Assembly (NCBI GenBank): GCA_946566685.1
Contig: CAMNXA010000005.1
Span: 1-64,000 of the forward strand
DNA length: 64,000 bases
Source of the DNA: an uncultured Lachnospiraceae bacterium
GTDB taxonomy: Bacteria > Bacillota > Clostridia > Lachnospirales > Lachnospiraceae
Reading direction: 5' to 3'
Shown: positions 34,765-43,208 of the stretch, piece by piece
Position numbering within the stretch: the stretch's first letter is position 1
Layout of the letters: every line of letters begins with the position of its first letter
Notes under the pieces: generated by a model
Databases searched by the model: none
What the model saw: the letters and a program-made list of their open reading frames with translations, nothing else
Told to the model about the DNA's origin: nothing
Position numbers and translations under genes: made by a program

Positions 34765-36048
34765 TTAAAAATGCACCTGCGTTTTAAACAGTGCGCCTTC
34801 CGCAATCTTTTGGTCATCTCCCTTCAGTTCATCCATGTATTTCATATAATCACATACATATATATTCACAGTATCTGTATTTCTCCCATAGGTGGAGTAT
34901 ACTTCTGCATTGGTGCCCTGGCTCTCCAGCCGTTTTCCGTCCGCATCACAGATTACTACGACATAGTCGTATGGCAGAGCATCATCCGGGAGGATTATCT
35001 GGGCCTTGATTTCAAAAGCTGTTTTTTCCACAGAGGCGATTCCCACACCGTTCTCATTGGTCTTGTTGACTTGGATGACCTGGCTTCCGTTTTTGTTCAT
35101 GGTAACATCAATGGCAAAATTCCAGGTGCCGGCATAGTGCTTTTTAATAGGATCATGGAGGGTGAATACCTCTCCGCTCTCCGGATCTTTGACCTCCACT
35201 GCTTCACATTCCAGCAGGTCGCCATAAATATCGGAAATTTCCAGATAATAGGTAAACTGTTCGGGCAGCTGCTCTACTTTGTCTTCCCAGATCAGATCGG
35301 CATCTGTCTGCGCTGTTTCGCGATTCGTGGCATGTCCGCTGCTCATCAGGTCATTGTCCAGGGAAATCCTGATAATACCGGTAAAAGTATGGTCATCCGC
35401 AAAGGTTCCTTCTATATAATAGGGGGTGGGATGTCCCGCTCCGGCGGGGCGGTCTTTTTTGGTAAGCCCTGGCACATCATAGTAGGAGTTGGTGGTCAGG
35501 TACAGCAGGTCATAATCCAGGATATAATCCTCCACATTTTTGGTCTTGATGAAGTCTGCGGGGAAGGCATCTTCATTTTCAATACACAGAGCCAGATACA
35601 GTGCCTGTGCAGTGCAGTTGGACTCTGAGATGGTAACAGTCAGTCCGTTGGAGGTCTGTACCAGGGAATTTGCCTGCGGTGACTGGAAGGATGCAGTCTC
35701 TGTGGATTCTGACGAATGTGTCATATTTTCATCTTGTGTCTGGGAGGTGTTATCCTCGCCGTAAATCTCTGCATCCTTATGATAGTCTCCCTTATAGCTG
35801 ACTTTTTCCTGTACCATGGAGAAGATATGCCCTATAATTGGCAGTTTGGCAGCCATGGAGGGATTGGAGACCAGGAGCATACCGGCACACAGGATGAGCA
35901 GCATAGCTGCGGCAATAGCGCCGTAGCGTGCCAGGGTTTTATTTCGATGAATCCGTTTTCTCTGGCGTATGCCTTCTGCGATGCCTGCGTTTACGACATC
36001 ATTTAGTTTCCGTGGGATGGGGATTGCATCAAATCTATCATTTTGCAT
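34765..36048 (-). CDS. DUF4179 anti-sigma factor, membrane-anchored (second copy)
   Basis: The 427-residue protein has a cytoplasmic N-terminus (1-40), one TM segment at about 43-61, a low-complexity S/T/Q/E linker (about 95-125) and an extracellular region with the DUF4179-type stretch S-N-G-L-T-V-T-I-S-E-S-N-C-T-A-Q-A-L-Y-L-A-L. It overlaps the sigma gene at 36038 by 11 bases, so the pair is translationally coupled. It should restrain that sigma factor until an envelope signal. Overall design matches the pair at 10759-12544, though sequence identity between the anti-sigmas is limited. Confidence 0.87.
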   Translation of the reverse strand: MQNDRFDAIPIPRKLNDVVNAGIAEGIRQRKRIHRNKTLARYGAIAAAMLLILCAGMLLVSNPSMAAKLPIIGHIFSMVQEKVSYKGDYHKDAEIYGEDNTSQTQDENMTHSSESTETASFQSPQANSLVQTSNGLTVTISESNCTAQALYLALCIENEDAFPADFIKTKNVEDYILDYDLLYLTTNSYYDVPGLTKKDRPAGAGHPTPYYIEGTFADDHTFTGIIRISLDNDLMSSGHATNRETAQTDADLIWEDKVEQLPEQFTYYLEISDIYGDLLECEAVEVKDPESGEVFTLHDPIKKHYAGTWNFAIDVTMNKNGSQVIQVNKTNENGVGIASVEKTAFEIKAQIILPDDALPYDYVVVICDADGKRLESQGTNAEVYSTYGRNTDTVNIYVCDYMKYMDELKGDDQKIAEGALFKTQVHF

Positions 36049-36583
36049 GGCGTTTTACCTCCTCTTTGCTGTGACTGTCATCGGTCAGCCATTTGCGTAA
36101 CTGTTTTTTTGCACGATACAGATCCGCTTTCACGCTTCCCTCCGGTATATCCATAATCTGTGCGATCTCTTTGATTTTTAATTCCTGAAAATAGAAGAGT
36201 ATGACTACGGTCTTATATTGCTCTTTTAGTGAGTCGATGGCATCATACAGATCTACTTTTTCCTCGATCAGATAATCCGTGGTACCTTTTTCAACGTATT
36301 CATCCAGCGAAATGGTGGGGGCTTTTTTCTTGTCCTGCCAGATACAGTTGATCAGAATCCGTGTGATCCAGGTTTTAAAGTGGTGGGGCTCTTTTAGCTT
36401 TTCGATGCCGATCATGGCTTTTGTAACGCATTCCTGTACGGCATCCAGGGCATCGGCTTCGTTTTTTACATATAAATAAGCAGTTTTATACAGATAGACC
36501 TGGTATTTTGCGATTAGTTCACCATAAGCGGACTTAGAGCCTTTGATCGCCTTTTTCACAAGCTTGATGGTATCCTCTTTCAT
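36038..36583 (-). CDS. Sigma-70 family (ECF-like) sigma factor (second copy)
   Basis: The 181-residue protein has region 2 (SKSAYGELIAKYQVYLYKTA, D-A-L-D-A-V-Q-E-C, F-K-T-W-I-T-R-I-L-I-N) and region 4 (Q-Y-K-T-V-V-I-L-F-Y-F-Q-E-L-K-I-K-E-I-A-Q-I-M, E-G-S-V-K-A-D-L-Y-R-A-K). ATG 36583 has AAGGAAGAG upstream; the in-frame ATG at 36685 extends into unrelated sequence. It is followed by, and overlaps, its DUF4179 anti-sigma gene. Its regulon is not visible, though such pairs often act on their own promoter. Confidence 0.92.
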   Translation of the reverse strand: MKEDTIKLVKKAIKGSKSAYGELIAKYQVYLYKTAYLYVKNEADALDAVQECVTKAMIGIEKLKEPHHFKTWITRILINCIWQDKKKAPTISLDEYVEKGTTDYLIEEKVDLYDAIDSLKEQYKTVVILFYFQELKIKEIAQIMDIPEGSVKADLYRAKKQLRKWLTDDSHSKEEVKRHAK

Positions 36584-36779
36584 GGGAGTCTCTTCCTTTC
36601 GTGTGATTTTGCCGGTGCGCGCGCTTATATCTCCGGTGGTGTTAAATAAATTCCAAAGGAATTTCCTTTTAAGATTAGATTGCATAGAGGAGGAAAAGGT
36701 TGCAATTCTTTATAAGTTTTTTCTGGATGCTGGCCGCCAGGGGCCGGGACAGCCCGGGACAGGGCCTTTGTGTCTGTCA
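36584..36779. other. Divergent intergenic region with a palindrome
   Basis: This region between the leftward sigma gene and the rightward hemerythrin gene contains TAAATTCC-AAA-GGAATTT (36647-36664), which matches the TTAATTCC-GAA-GGAATT module of the repeat family at 1597 and 45781. GC-rich sequence with GGGCC/GGCCC elements follows at 36730-36765. No gene is seen. Confidence 0.45.
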
Positions 36780-36808
36780 TGGACAATACTGGGAATCCAT
36801 GATAGAAT
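36780..36808 (+). promoter_or_regulatory. Sigma-A promoter of the hemerythrin gene
   Basis: TGGACA at 36780-36785 and TAGAAT at 36803-36808 with a 17-bp spacer precede the start codon at 36897 by about 88 bases. Confidence 0.65.
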
Positions 36809-36896
36809 GAACCTGATATCATTATAAGACAGAAAGCTGTATATGGAATATAAAAAGGGCTGAAAATGGGACTGTCACAGGGAAAGGGAGGCATTT

Positions 36897-37706
36897 ATGT
36901 ACAGGTTTACGCAGGATTGTCTGATTGGGGTTGAGGAGATTGATAAGGAGCATCAGGAACTGTTTCGAATCGTTAATGATGTGGAGGAGTTACTTGCAAA
37001 CGATATCAGGGAAGATAAATATGATGCAGTCGTTAAACTGCTCCGGGAACTTCAGGATTACTCGGAATATCATTTTCGTCATGAAGAAGAATATATGAAA
37101 AAGATCGGACATCCGGAACTGGAATTGCAGAAGAAGCAGCATGGGGAATTTGCGGCCAAGATGAGTGAATTGGATGCCATTGTGGGTAACAGGCAGGAAC
37201 ATGAGTTATTGGATGAACTCATGCAGTATCTGGTCACCTGGCTCTTCCGTCATATTATCGGCAGCGACATGATGATCGGGAAGATGACGCCGCATCAGGA
37301 ATGGGAGGAAAAGGAAGAATATGCCTACTCGGCGCAGTACAGCACTGGCATTACCTTTATTGATGAGGAGCATAAGGAGTTGTTCCGTATCATCGGAGAG
37401 GTTCATCGGGCAATCGTACATGAATATGTTCACGATAAGTATGATGAGATTGTGCGCCTGTTAGAAGAGTTAAAGAATTATACAAAATTCCATTTCGGTG
37501 ATGAGGAAGAATATATGACGGCCATTCATTATGAAGGTCTGGAGGCTCAGAAGAAGGCACATGATGCTTTTATCAGCCGGCTGGAAGAGATGGATTTGGA
37601 GTATGTGGACGATAATCAGCAAAAAACGCTGGAGGAACTGCTGGAGTTCCTGGTGGGATGGCTGGTGAATCATATCTTACATATGGATAAGAAGATTGGG
37701 GCATAA
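36897..37706 (+). CDS. Tandem bacteriohemerythrin
   Basis: The 269-residue protein holds two fused hemerythrin domains (about 1-130 and 140-269). Each has the di-iron ligand pattern: I-D-K-E-H-Q-E-L-F / I-D-E-E-H-K-E-L-F, H-F-R-H-E-E-E-Y-M / H-F-G-D-E-E-E-Y-M, and R-H-I-I-G-S-D / N-H-I-L-H-M-D-K. Most bacteriohemerythrins are single domains of about 130 residues, so the fusion is notable. It likely binds O2, or NO, in the cytoplasm and protects oxygen-sensitive enzymes. The start has AGGGAGG upstream. Confidence 0.92.
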   Translation: MYRFTQDCLIGVEEIDKEHQELFRIVNDVEELLANDIREDKYDAVVKLLRELQDYSEYHFRHEEEYMKKIGHPELELQKKQHGEFAAKMSELDAIVGNRQEHELLDELMQYLVTWLFRHIIGSDMMIGKMTPHQEWEEKEEYAYSAQYSTGITFIDEEHKELFRIIGEVHRAIVHEYVHDKYDEIVRLLEELKNYTKFHFGDEEEYMTAIHYEGLEAQKKAHDAFISRLEEMDLEYVDDNQQKTLEELLEFLVGWLVNHILHMDKKIGA

Positions 37707-37758
37707 GGGTCATTCGGATAAAAAATATGCACAAAAGGTAAAAGATTGGAAAATGGGC

Positions 37759-37787
37759 TTGACATGTCTGCCAAAAGAAGATAAAAT
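37759..37787 (+). promoter_or_regulatory. Promoter of tRNA-Leu(CAG)
   Basis: TTGACA at 37759-37764 and TAAAAT at 37782-37787 are exactly 17 bp apart, 11 bases before the tRNA. Confidence 0.85.
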
Positions 37788-37798
37788 AACATTTGTTC

Positions 37799-37882
37799 GC
37801 AGGAATGGCGGAATTGGCAGACGCGCACGGTTCAGGTCCGTGTGATAGCAATATCATGAGGGTTCAAGTCCCTTTTCCTGCA
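37799..37882 (+). tRNA. tRNA-Leu (anticodon CAG)
   Basis: An 84-base cloverleaf with acceptor stem GCAGGAA/TTCCTGC, the Leu-type D-loop, anticodon arm CACGG-TTCAGGT-CCGTG (anticodon CAG), long variable arm and GGTTCAAGTCC T-arm. CCA is not encoded. Sequence downstream contains GTGTTTAC and two AGTGTAAACAAA repeats (37920-37955). Confidence 0.93.
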
Positions 37883-38098
37883 CTTCAAAATCCCATAAAA
37901 ACAGGAGGTTTGATCACGGTGTTTACGAAGTGTAAACAAAAGTGTAAACAAACATTTTGTAGCGTTATTAATGTGATGGGAATATAAAGGAGCTGTTGCA
38001 AAAGTAGATGAATAATCTACCGGGGCAACAGCTCCGTTTTTATGCCTAAAACAGAAAAGCAGGCTCCGAAGAACCTGCCATCCGTGGTATAATAAGTT

Positions 38099-39703
38099 AT
38101 GACGAATAAATTAAAATACCATAAAGATTATACCGAATTCGGCGAGCCTTATCAACTGGTTTTGCCATTAAGTTTGGAAGGTCTGGTTCCTGATGATGAT
38201 TCTGTCAGACTGCTGAGCCACGAACTGGAGGGATTAGATCATACTTTGCTGTATCAGGCTTACTCTGCCAAGGGCAGAAATCCGGCAGTGGACCCAAAGA
38301 CCATGTTCAAGATCCTGACCTATGCTTATTCACAAAACATCTATTCCTCGAGAAAGATCGAGATTGCGTGCCGGCGTGACGTCAACTTCATGTGGCTGTT
38401 AGCCGGTCAGAAAGCACCTGACCACAGCACCATCGCCCGCTTCCGTACAGGATTTCTGGCAGATGCCTGTGAGAGCCTTTTCTATCAGATGGTAAAAAGG
38501 CTGGAACAGGCAGATGAATTATCAAAGGAGACGGTATTCATAGACGGGACAAAGTTGGAAGCCTGTGCCAACAAATATACTTTCGTGTGGAAAAAATCTG
38601 TTGGGAAGTGGGAAGAAAAGATGTTCCGGAAGATACAGGACGCCGTGCGGCTCCTGAACCACGAATACATACAGGATTTTTCAGTTGGTGAAGGAACAAG
38701 GACACAGGACATACAAAAGGTATTCAGATTTTTGGAAGAAAAGTGTAGGACAGATGGAACGGTCTTTGTCCATGGACGAGGGAAAAGAAAGAGCAGGAAC
38801 CAGAGGTATCTGGAACTCTTTCGCAGATTTCTTGAACGACAGACGATCGATGACTGGCACACGGCAAGTTTTCAGGGACGTAACAATTACTGTAAGACAG
38901 ATCCGGATGCCACCTTTATGCACATGAAGGACGACCATATGCGTAACGCCCAGCTAAGACCAGGATACAACGTACAGATCGGTGTGGACAGCGAGTACGT
39001 TGTTGCGGTGGATATTTTTCAAGACAGAAACGATGTATGGACGCTGGTGCCGTTCCTGAAAAGCATGGAAGAAAAACTGGGATTCCGGTATCCAAGCGTA
39101 ACGGCGGATTCCGGTTATGAAAGTGAAGAGGGCTACAGCTTTTTAAGAGAGAACAGGCAGAAGCCTTATATAAAACCCCAGACATATGAGAAGTGGAAAA
39201 AACGCAGCTTTAAAAGGGACATCAGCAAACGTGAAAACATGGCATACAATGAAGAAGAGGATGTTTATACTTGTCATGCCGGAAGAAGCCTGAATGCCCA
39301 ATACATAAAGAAGCAGAAAAGCAAGAGCGGCTACGAATCCCAGGTGACCGTATACGAATGCGAGGACTGTACCGGCTGCCCTTACAAAGAGAAATGTACA
39401 AAGTCAAAGAAGAACAAACGCCTGTACGTTTCCAAAGGTTTTATGGAGAAACGAGAGGAATCCTACCGGAATGTCCTGAGTGAAACTGGCACAAGGTACC
39501 GCATGAACCGTTCCATTCAGGTAGAGGGAGCCTTCGGGGTGCTGAAAAACGACTATGAGTTCCAAAGGTTTTTGCTTCGTGGAAAGACCAAGGTAAAACT
39601 TGAGGTTCTCTTGTTGTGCTTTGGTTATAACATAAATAAATTGCACGCAAAGATCCAGGGTGACAGGATGGGAAGCCATCTGTTTCCCCTGAAAACCGCA
39701 TAA
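38099..39703 (+). CDS. IS1182 family transposase
   Basis: The 534-residue protein is a full-length DDE transposase: an N-terminal DUF772-type domain (S-L-E-G-L-V-P-D-D-D-S, NPAVDPKTMFKILTYAYSQN), the first catalytic Asp in F-I-D-G-T-K-L-E-A, the second in T-A-D-S-G-Y-E-S-E-E-G, a CX2C-rich insertion (C-E-D-C-T-G-C-P-Y-K-E-K-C) and the Glu in V-E-G-A-F-G-V-L-K-N. No frameshift, so it may be active. TATAAT at 38088-38093 ends only five bases before the ATG, which implies a leaderless or near-leaderless transcript, and there is no Shine-Dalgarno sequence. Confidence 0.94.
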   Translation: MTNKLKYHKDYTEFGEPYQLVLPLSLEGLVPDDDSVRLLSHELEGLDHTLLYQAYSAKGRNPAVDPKTMFKILTYAYSQNIYSSRKIEIACRRDVNFMWLLAGQKAPDHSTIARFRTGFLADACESLFYQMVKRLEQADELSKETVFIDGTKLEACANKYTFVWKKSVGKWEEKMFRKIQDAVRLLNHEYIQDFSVGEGTRTQDIQKVFRFLEEKCRTDGTVFVHGRGKRKSRNQRYLELFRRFLERQTIDDWHTASFQGRNNYCKTDPDATFMHMKDDHMRNAQLRPGYNVQIGVDSEYVVAVDIFQDRNDVWTLVPFLKSMEEKLGFRYPSVTADSGYESEEGYSFLRENRQKPYIKPQTYEKWKKRSFKRDISKRENMAYNEEEDVYTCHAGRSLNAQYIKKQKSKSGYESQVTVYECEDCTGCPYKEKCTKSKKNKRLYVSKGFMEKREESYRNVLSETGTRYRMNRSIQVEGAFGVLKNDYEFQRFLLRGKTKVKLEVLLLCFGYNINKLHAKIQGDRMGSHLFPLKTA

Positions 39704-39743
39704 ACTAGCAGGCTGTTATGATGCAGCTTTATTAAAGTATGAA

Positions 39744-39790
39744 AAAATCAGGTGAGGAACCCACGGAACAGGATTTCTTACCTGATTTTC
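39744..39790 (+). terminator. Terminator of the transposase gene
   Basis: AAAATCAGGT (39744-39753) and ACCTGATTTT (39780-39789) pair, with T-rich sequence after, inside the right end of the IS. Confidence 0.7.
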
Positions 39791-39850
39791 ATATTTCTTA
39801 GAGCAAGGATGCCGCTCAATCATCTTTATCGATGATTTTGCAACATCCCC

Positions 39851-40011
39851 TTAAACAAATATAAAAATGGAACTGGGTCTACCATACAGAAAAACTGTAT
39901 CCATCACTTCAGCCATAAAAGGCAACGGATATGATAGCGCTGCGGCTAAATCCTTGTGTGTAATCCCTTATGTATTATATTATATGCGCTTATCAGAAGA
40001 TGTCAACATAT
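39851..40011. other. Gap between the IS and the DUF3800 gene
   Basis: This AT-rich stretch shows no convincing gene. A 61-codon frame at 39867-40052 overlaps the end of the DUF3800 gene and has no ribosome-binding site, so I regard it as spurious. Confidence 0.4.
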
Positions 40012-40782
40012 TTAGGAGATTTTCTTGCTACCAAATCTATCCTTTCTATTGATACCTCCATCATATAATCTTAATTGTATGTTTTTATGTGTTTTATTAA
40101 ATTTTGCGGTCATTCCAGCATGTTTTCGAGCTAAATCATTTGGTATAAAATCAGCAATTTGTAACCCGGTAATATTCTCTCTCTTATTTTTAAATTCTAA
40201 TCCAGTAATACATTTTTGAACTATGCTATGGGGATAGAACATAGTCCCGGAATAGTAAATCTGATTATATTTCTTCAAAATGGATCCATTTTGTTTTGTC
40301 TGTAATTCTTCATAACAAATAGAACCGGTTGAATTATTTTTCATTAAGAAATGACAAAAATTCTCTATAAGAAGTTGCATACAAATTGTAAATTTATTAT
40401 TTGCAAGATTTTTACCATAGTATAGATCAATAGTATCTACACATAAAGATACGCCTATTGTAGTAATATTTGTGTCAGAAATGATATATGCCATTTCTTG
40501 ATATGCTCGATTATAGTTTTTTTGTATGCAAAACATTTTATTATATTTTTCGATTCCCGAAAAATGTCTTTCATGTGCTTCGTTTATCTCAAGTTCGTGA
40601 ATGATATGTTTATCATAATCGGTATCTTTTGACCAAATATGTTTTTTGCAATTATTCAGTTTATTAGTTAAGTCATTATTGTGGTAAGAATTTTCTACAA
40701 TTATTCCACCAATACAAAAATACTTTTTCCCACTGCTATGTTCTGTTTCGCTTTCGTCCAAATATAATGTATATTCAGCCAT
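40012..40782 (-). CDS. DUF3800 protein
   Basis: The 256-residue protein has the DUF3800 layout: an opening beta-strand with Y-T-L-Y-L-D-E-S-E, then Y-F-C-I-G-G-I-I-V-E, and a C-terminal N-I-T-G-L-Q-I-A-D-F-I-P-N-D-L-A-R. This family has an RNase H-like fold with a conserved acidic site and is often seen in mobile or defence-associated DNA. The gene is markedly AT-rich, unlike its neighbours, suggesting horizontal acquisition. ATG 40782 has GGAG seven bases upstream and begins the family domain; the in-frame ATG at 40851 adds a 23-residue extension without one. It lies between the IS1182 element and core genes. Confidence 0.85.
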   Translation of the reverse strand: MAEYTLYLDESETEHSSGKKYFCIGGIIVENSYHNNDLTNKLNNCKKHIWSKDTDYDKHIIHELEINEAHERHFSGIEKYNKMFCIQKNYNRAYQEMAYIISDTNITTIGVSLCVDTIDLYYGKNLANNKFTICMQLLIENFCHFLMKNNSTGSICYEELQTKQNGSILKKYNQIYYSGTMFYPHSIVQKCITGLEFKNKRENITGLQIADFIPNDLARKHAGMTAKFNKTHKNIQLRLYDGGINRKDRFGSKKIS

Positions 40783-41013
40783 GTATTTCTCCAATCTTAT
40801 AATGATTATTACATACCATTTTCTGCTATTATACGACATAAATAAACACAATACTATCAGAACGTATATTCTGAAATATCAATATGAAAGAAAGGCAAAC
40901 ATTGCATCTTGAATGGTTGCTTTTATCATATATACATGTAGTGTGTATGTATAAGACTGAATCCTAAATCTATAATTATATTAGACGCTTTTTTGTAAAC
41001 CGTTCCGAAAGAA
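40783..41013. other. Intergenic region, no gene seen
   Basis: About 230 AT-rich bases between divergent genes. An imperfect palindrome around ATATACATGTAGTGTGTATGTATAAG (near 40930) is the only structure I noticed. Confidence 0.35.
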
Positions 41014-41042
41014 TTTACATTTCAGATATTGTATGGTAGAAT
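41014..41042 (+). promoter_or_regulatory. Sigma-A promoter of the GerMN gene
   Basis: TTTACA at 41014-41019 and TAGAAT at 41037-41042 are 17 bp apart, about 50 bases before the start codon at 41092. Confidence 0.6.
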
Positions 41043-41091
41043 AAACCCGATTTAGATGATCTGGGACGAAGATGATCTGGGAGGGGAAATT

Positions 41092-41685
41092 ATGAAAAAA
41101 GGGAAATGGGCTGTATTCGTGCTCGCGTCAGTGTTCTGGCTGACGGCGTGCGGCCAAAGGATGGACAGCGCCGTGACAACAGGGGAAATGGTCGTGCCGG
41201 AAATGTCTTCAGAAGATTTGCTGGTGGATTCTCTGGAATATTTATTGCGTGATGAGGATAAACAGGGGGAAGATGCCCAGGGAATGGAAGCATCTGCAAA
41301 TAGTGTGGATGGAGAGAATACAGCATCCGTGGAGTTTGTCGTTTATTACAGCAATGCTTCCTGTGATGGACTGGATTCCCAGCGGGAGCAGGCATCTGAA
41401 CTGACACCGGATGCGCTGATCGCTGCGCTGGCAAGACATAACATTGTGTCTCTTGACACCAAGGTGCTCTCGTTTAGTGAGGAGGAGAACGAGGAGGGCA
41501 GGGTAATATACCTTGATCTTTCTGCGGGAATGAACCATTATCTGGAGACAATGACCAGGGAGGCAAAGGATATCATCATAGATTCTATTGCCAGTACATT
41601 TTTGGAGAATTACCAGGCGGATATCATCCAGATTGAGGTTGGCGGAAAACCGCTGTATTCCTCTGTGGCATTGGAAAAGGCATGA
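41092..41685 (+). CDS. GerMN domain lipoprotein
   Basis: The 197-residue protein begins with a lipoprotein signal (K-K-G-K-W-A-V-F-V-L-A-S-V-F-W, lipobox L-T-A-C-G with Cys20), then an acidic linker, then a GerMN-type domain (about 85-190: E-F-V-V-Y-Y-S-N-A, L-T-P-D-A-L-I-A-A-L-A-R-H, Y-L-D-L-S-A-G-M-N-H-Y-L). GerMN domains occur in spore germination and cell-envelope proteins. ATG 41092 has GGAGGGG five bases upstream; an in-frame ATG at 41056 lies before the signal. The DUF4125 gene follows 18 bases later. Confidence 0.85.
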   Translation: MKKGKWAVFVLASVFWLTACGQRMDSAVTTGEMVVPEMSSEDLLVDSLEYLLRDEDKQGEDAQGMEASANSVDGENTASVEFVVYYSNASCDGLDSQREQASELTPDALIAALARHNIVSLDTKVLSFSEEENEEGRVIYLDLSAGMNHYLETMTREAKDIIIDSIASTFLENYQADIIQIEVGGKPLYSSVALEKA

Positions 41686-41703
41686 TAGAAAGGAAGTGTG
41701 GCT

Positions 41704-42336
41704 GTGGGTAAGGTCAGTGAACGGGAACAGTTAATATTTGATATCGCACAGACAGAGTGGGAGTTGTTTCAACAGGTATACAATACTGGCGGCAGGGCTT
41801 CCTGCCAGGATGATCCGGATACCTTTTTTAAGATGAGGATGAGCCAGTGGATGGTGTACTCGGACGAGGTACTGCTCAGCTACCGGGAGGATTGTGAGAA
41901 TGCCTGCCGGGAGGGGCGGAATGTTATATTTGAAAAGTATGGCAGAATGATGGAGAGTACTTTCCCGGAAGAATATGAGGAAATCAGGGAACATCTGCCG
42001 GATGTCACGGAGAAGCTGGACATCGTGGAGAAGATTGTGAAGATTAATCTGGAATGGGATGCGGAAATGAGGAAGGAATATCCCAATCTCCGTAAGCGCG
42101 GCAGGGTTGCCACTACGGCGGAGGATGGGGTGATGGCAGGCTCCTCCATGGAGAGTTATCTGCGGGGAGAACTTTTAACCTATTCCGAAAAGACTTTGGA
42201 ACTGGTCTGGAAAGAGACGAAAGATGCTTATGACAAGGGTGAGAGCTTGTTAAAGCAGACCATCGCCAACGAGACACTGTTCTACGGCTACCAGTCCTTA
42301 GAGGCGGCCGAGGCCAGATATGCCGAGGGCAATTGA
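41704..42336 (+). CDS. DUF4125 family protein
   Basis: The 210-residue acidic, mostly helical soluble protein fits DUF4125: Q-T-E-W-E-L-F-Q-Q-V-Y-N-T-G-G, DDPDTFFKMRMSQWM, and E-T-L-F-Y-G-Y-Q-S-L. Members often sit near glycan or radical-SAM genes, but their role is unknown. The start codon is a GTG at 41704, or GTG 41698, with AAAGGA upstream of both. It is in line with the GerMN lipoprotein gene and may share its promoter. Confidence 0.8.
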   Translation: MGKVSEREQLIFDIAQTEWELFQQVYNTGGRASCQDDPDTFFKMRMSQWMVYSDEVLLSYREDCENACREGRNVIFEKYGRMMESTFPEEYEEIREHLPDVTEKLDIVEKIVKINLEWDAEMRKEYPNLRKRGRVATTAEDGVMAGSSMESYLRGELLTYSEKTLELVWKETKDAYDKGESLLKQTIANETLFYGYQSLEAAEARYAEGN

Positions 42337-42393
42337 TGATTGCCGGCAAGCAGAATGGGCACATCTGTGAGAAACCGGCTGTGCAGTGATATA

Positions 42394-43098
42394 TTAGAAA
42401 TGCAGGCGTCTGCGCACTTCGTTGCGCAGGCGTTTTTTAACGAGAATCGTGACCAGGGCAAAGTCAATGATGGTACATACTGTCAGTACCACGGCCGACC
42501 AGGTGATGTACATGGGCGCAAGGAGCATGTGACGAATCAGAAGTTCCAGAGCCACGCAGAATAGGGGTATCTCGATGAACAGGCAGAGCGCTCCAGACAG
42601 GATCGTGAAAGGAAATTTGCGTGCCAGGAGCGTAAAAATCTCCATCAATAAGGTGATGAGGGCGACAATGGGAAGCCCCAGCTGCCAGAACCATCTGTTG
42701 CTGGGCGTCAGGTACCCGATCATATACAGATAGACGGCCACGGCTACGCCGTCCGCCAGCAGGGAAATATAGACCGGTGTCTTGCTGTAGTATACTGCCG
42801 GAAAAGTGAAGACAAACAGGCAGATACAGATACCGATTACCAAAAGAGACCAGAGCGAATTGTTAAATGCCAGCAGGTTTAAGAGCAGACAGGTAATACT
42901 GGTGGCGCTCAGGACGACTGAGAGTAAGATGCCCAGATCTTTCCGCTTTACTACCTCCACCTGGCCTTTTTTGACCGGATAAGGGGAGGGCGGGGTATCC
43001 TGTCCTATGGTTCTTGGATTGATGACGGGGGTGTGGCACAGAGGGCATTCTTGCAGGGAAGCTTCCAGTTCCACACCGCAGTTTACGCAGTATGACAT
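42394..43098 (-). CDS. Zinc-ribbon, six-TM DUF6320 protein
   Basis: The 234-residue protein opens with a zinc ribbon (Y-C-V-N-C-G-V-E-L-E and C-P-L-C-H-T-P; four cysteines within 22 residues) and a linker, then about six TM segments. ATG 43098 has AAAGGAA upstream. It lies 110 bases downstream of the acyltransferase gene at 43209, in the same direction. I associate this pairing with DUF6320 proteins of Clostridia; its function is unknown, but it may organise the acyltransferase at the membrane. Confidence 0.8.
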   Translation of the reverse strand: MSYCVNCGVELEASLQECPLCHTPVINPRTIGQDTPPSPYPVKKGQVEVVKRKDLGILLSVVLSATSITCLLLNLLAFNNSLWSLLVIGICICLFVFTFPAVYYSKTPVYISLLADGVAVAVYLYMIGYLTPSNRWFWQLGLPIVALITLLMEIFTLLARKFPFTILSGALCLFIEIPLFCVALELLIRHMLLAPMYITWSAVVLTVCTIIDFALVTILVKKRLRNEVRRRLHF

Positions 43099-43208
43099 GT
43101 TTGATTCCTTTCTTATTGCTGAACTGCGCAGGTATTTGCGAAACGCATTTCAGTGCTGTGATTATTGTGCAGATAGTAACATAAGTCAACCTTTGTGAGG
43201 CGGCTGCA

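Larger units (their letters stand above)
37989..39850 (+). mobile_element. IS1182-family insertion sequence
   Basis: The element encodes a complete IS1182-type transposase. Its left end reads GGAGCTGTTGCAAAA and its right end, inverted, reads GGGGATGTTGCAAAA, giving imperfect terminal repeats. Left of the gene, GGAGCTGTTGC (37989-37999) also pairs with GCAACAGCTCC (38025-38035), followed by GTTTTTA, a hairpin that would stop outside transcription entering the gene. No clear target-site duplication is seen (TAAA left, TTAA right). It lies 106 bases downstream of tRNA-Leu. Confidence 0.87.

Noticed and set aside
37981-39860. Target-site duplication around the IS1182 element
   Set aside because: Flanks read TAAA and TTAA and do not match.
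37883-40011. Attachment-site duplicate of the tRNA-Leu 3' end
   Set aside because: No second copy of GGTTCAAGTCCCTTTTCCTG was found in the window, so integration at the tRNA is not shown.
39867-40052. 61-codon plus-strand frame next to the IS
   Set aside because: No start-site signal, and it overlaps the end of the DUF3800 gene antisense.
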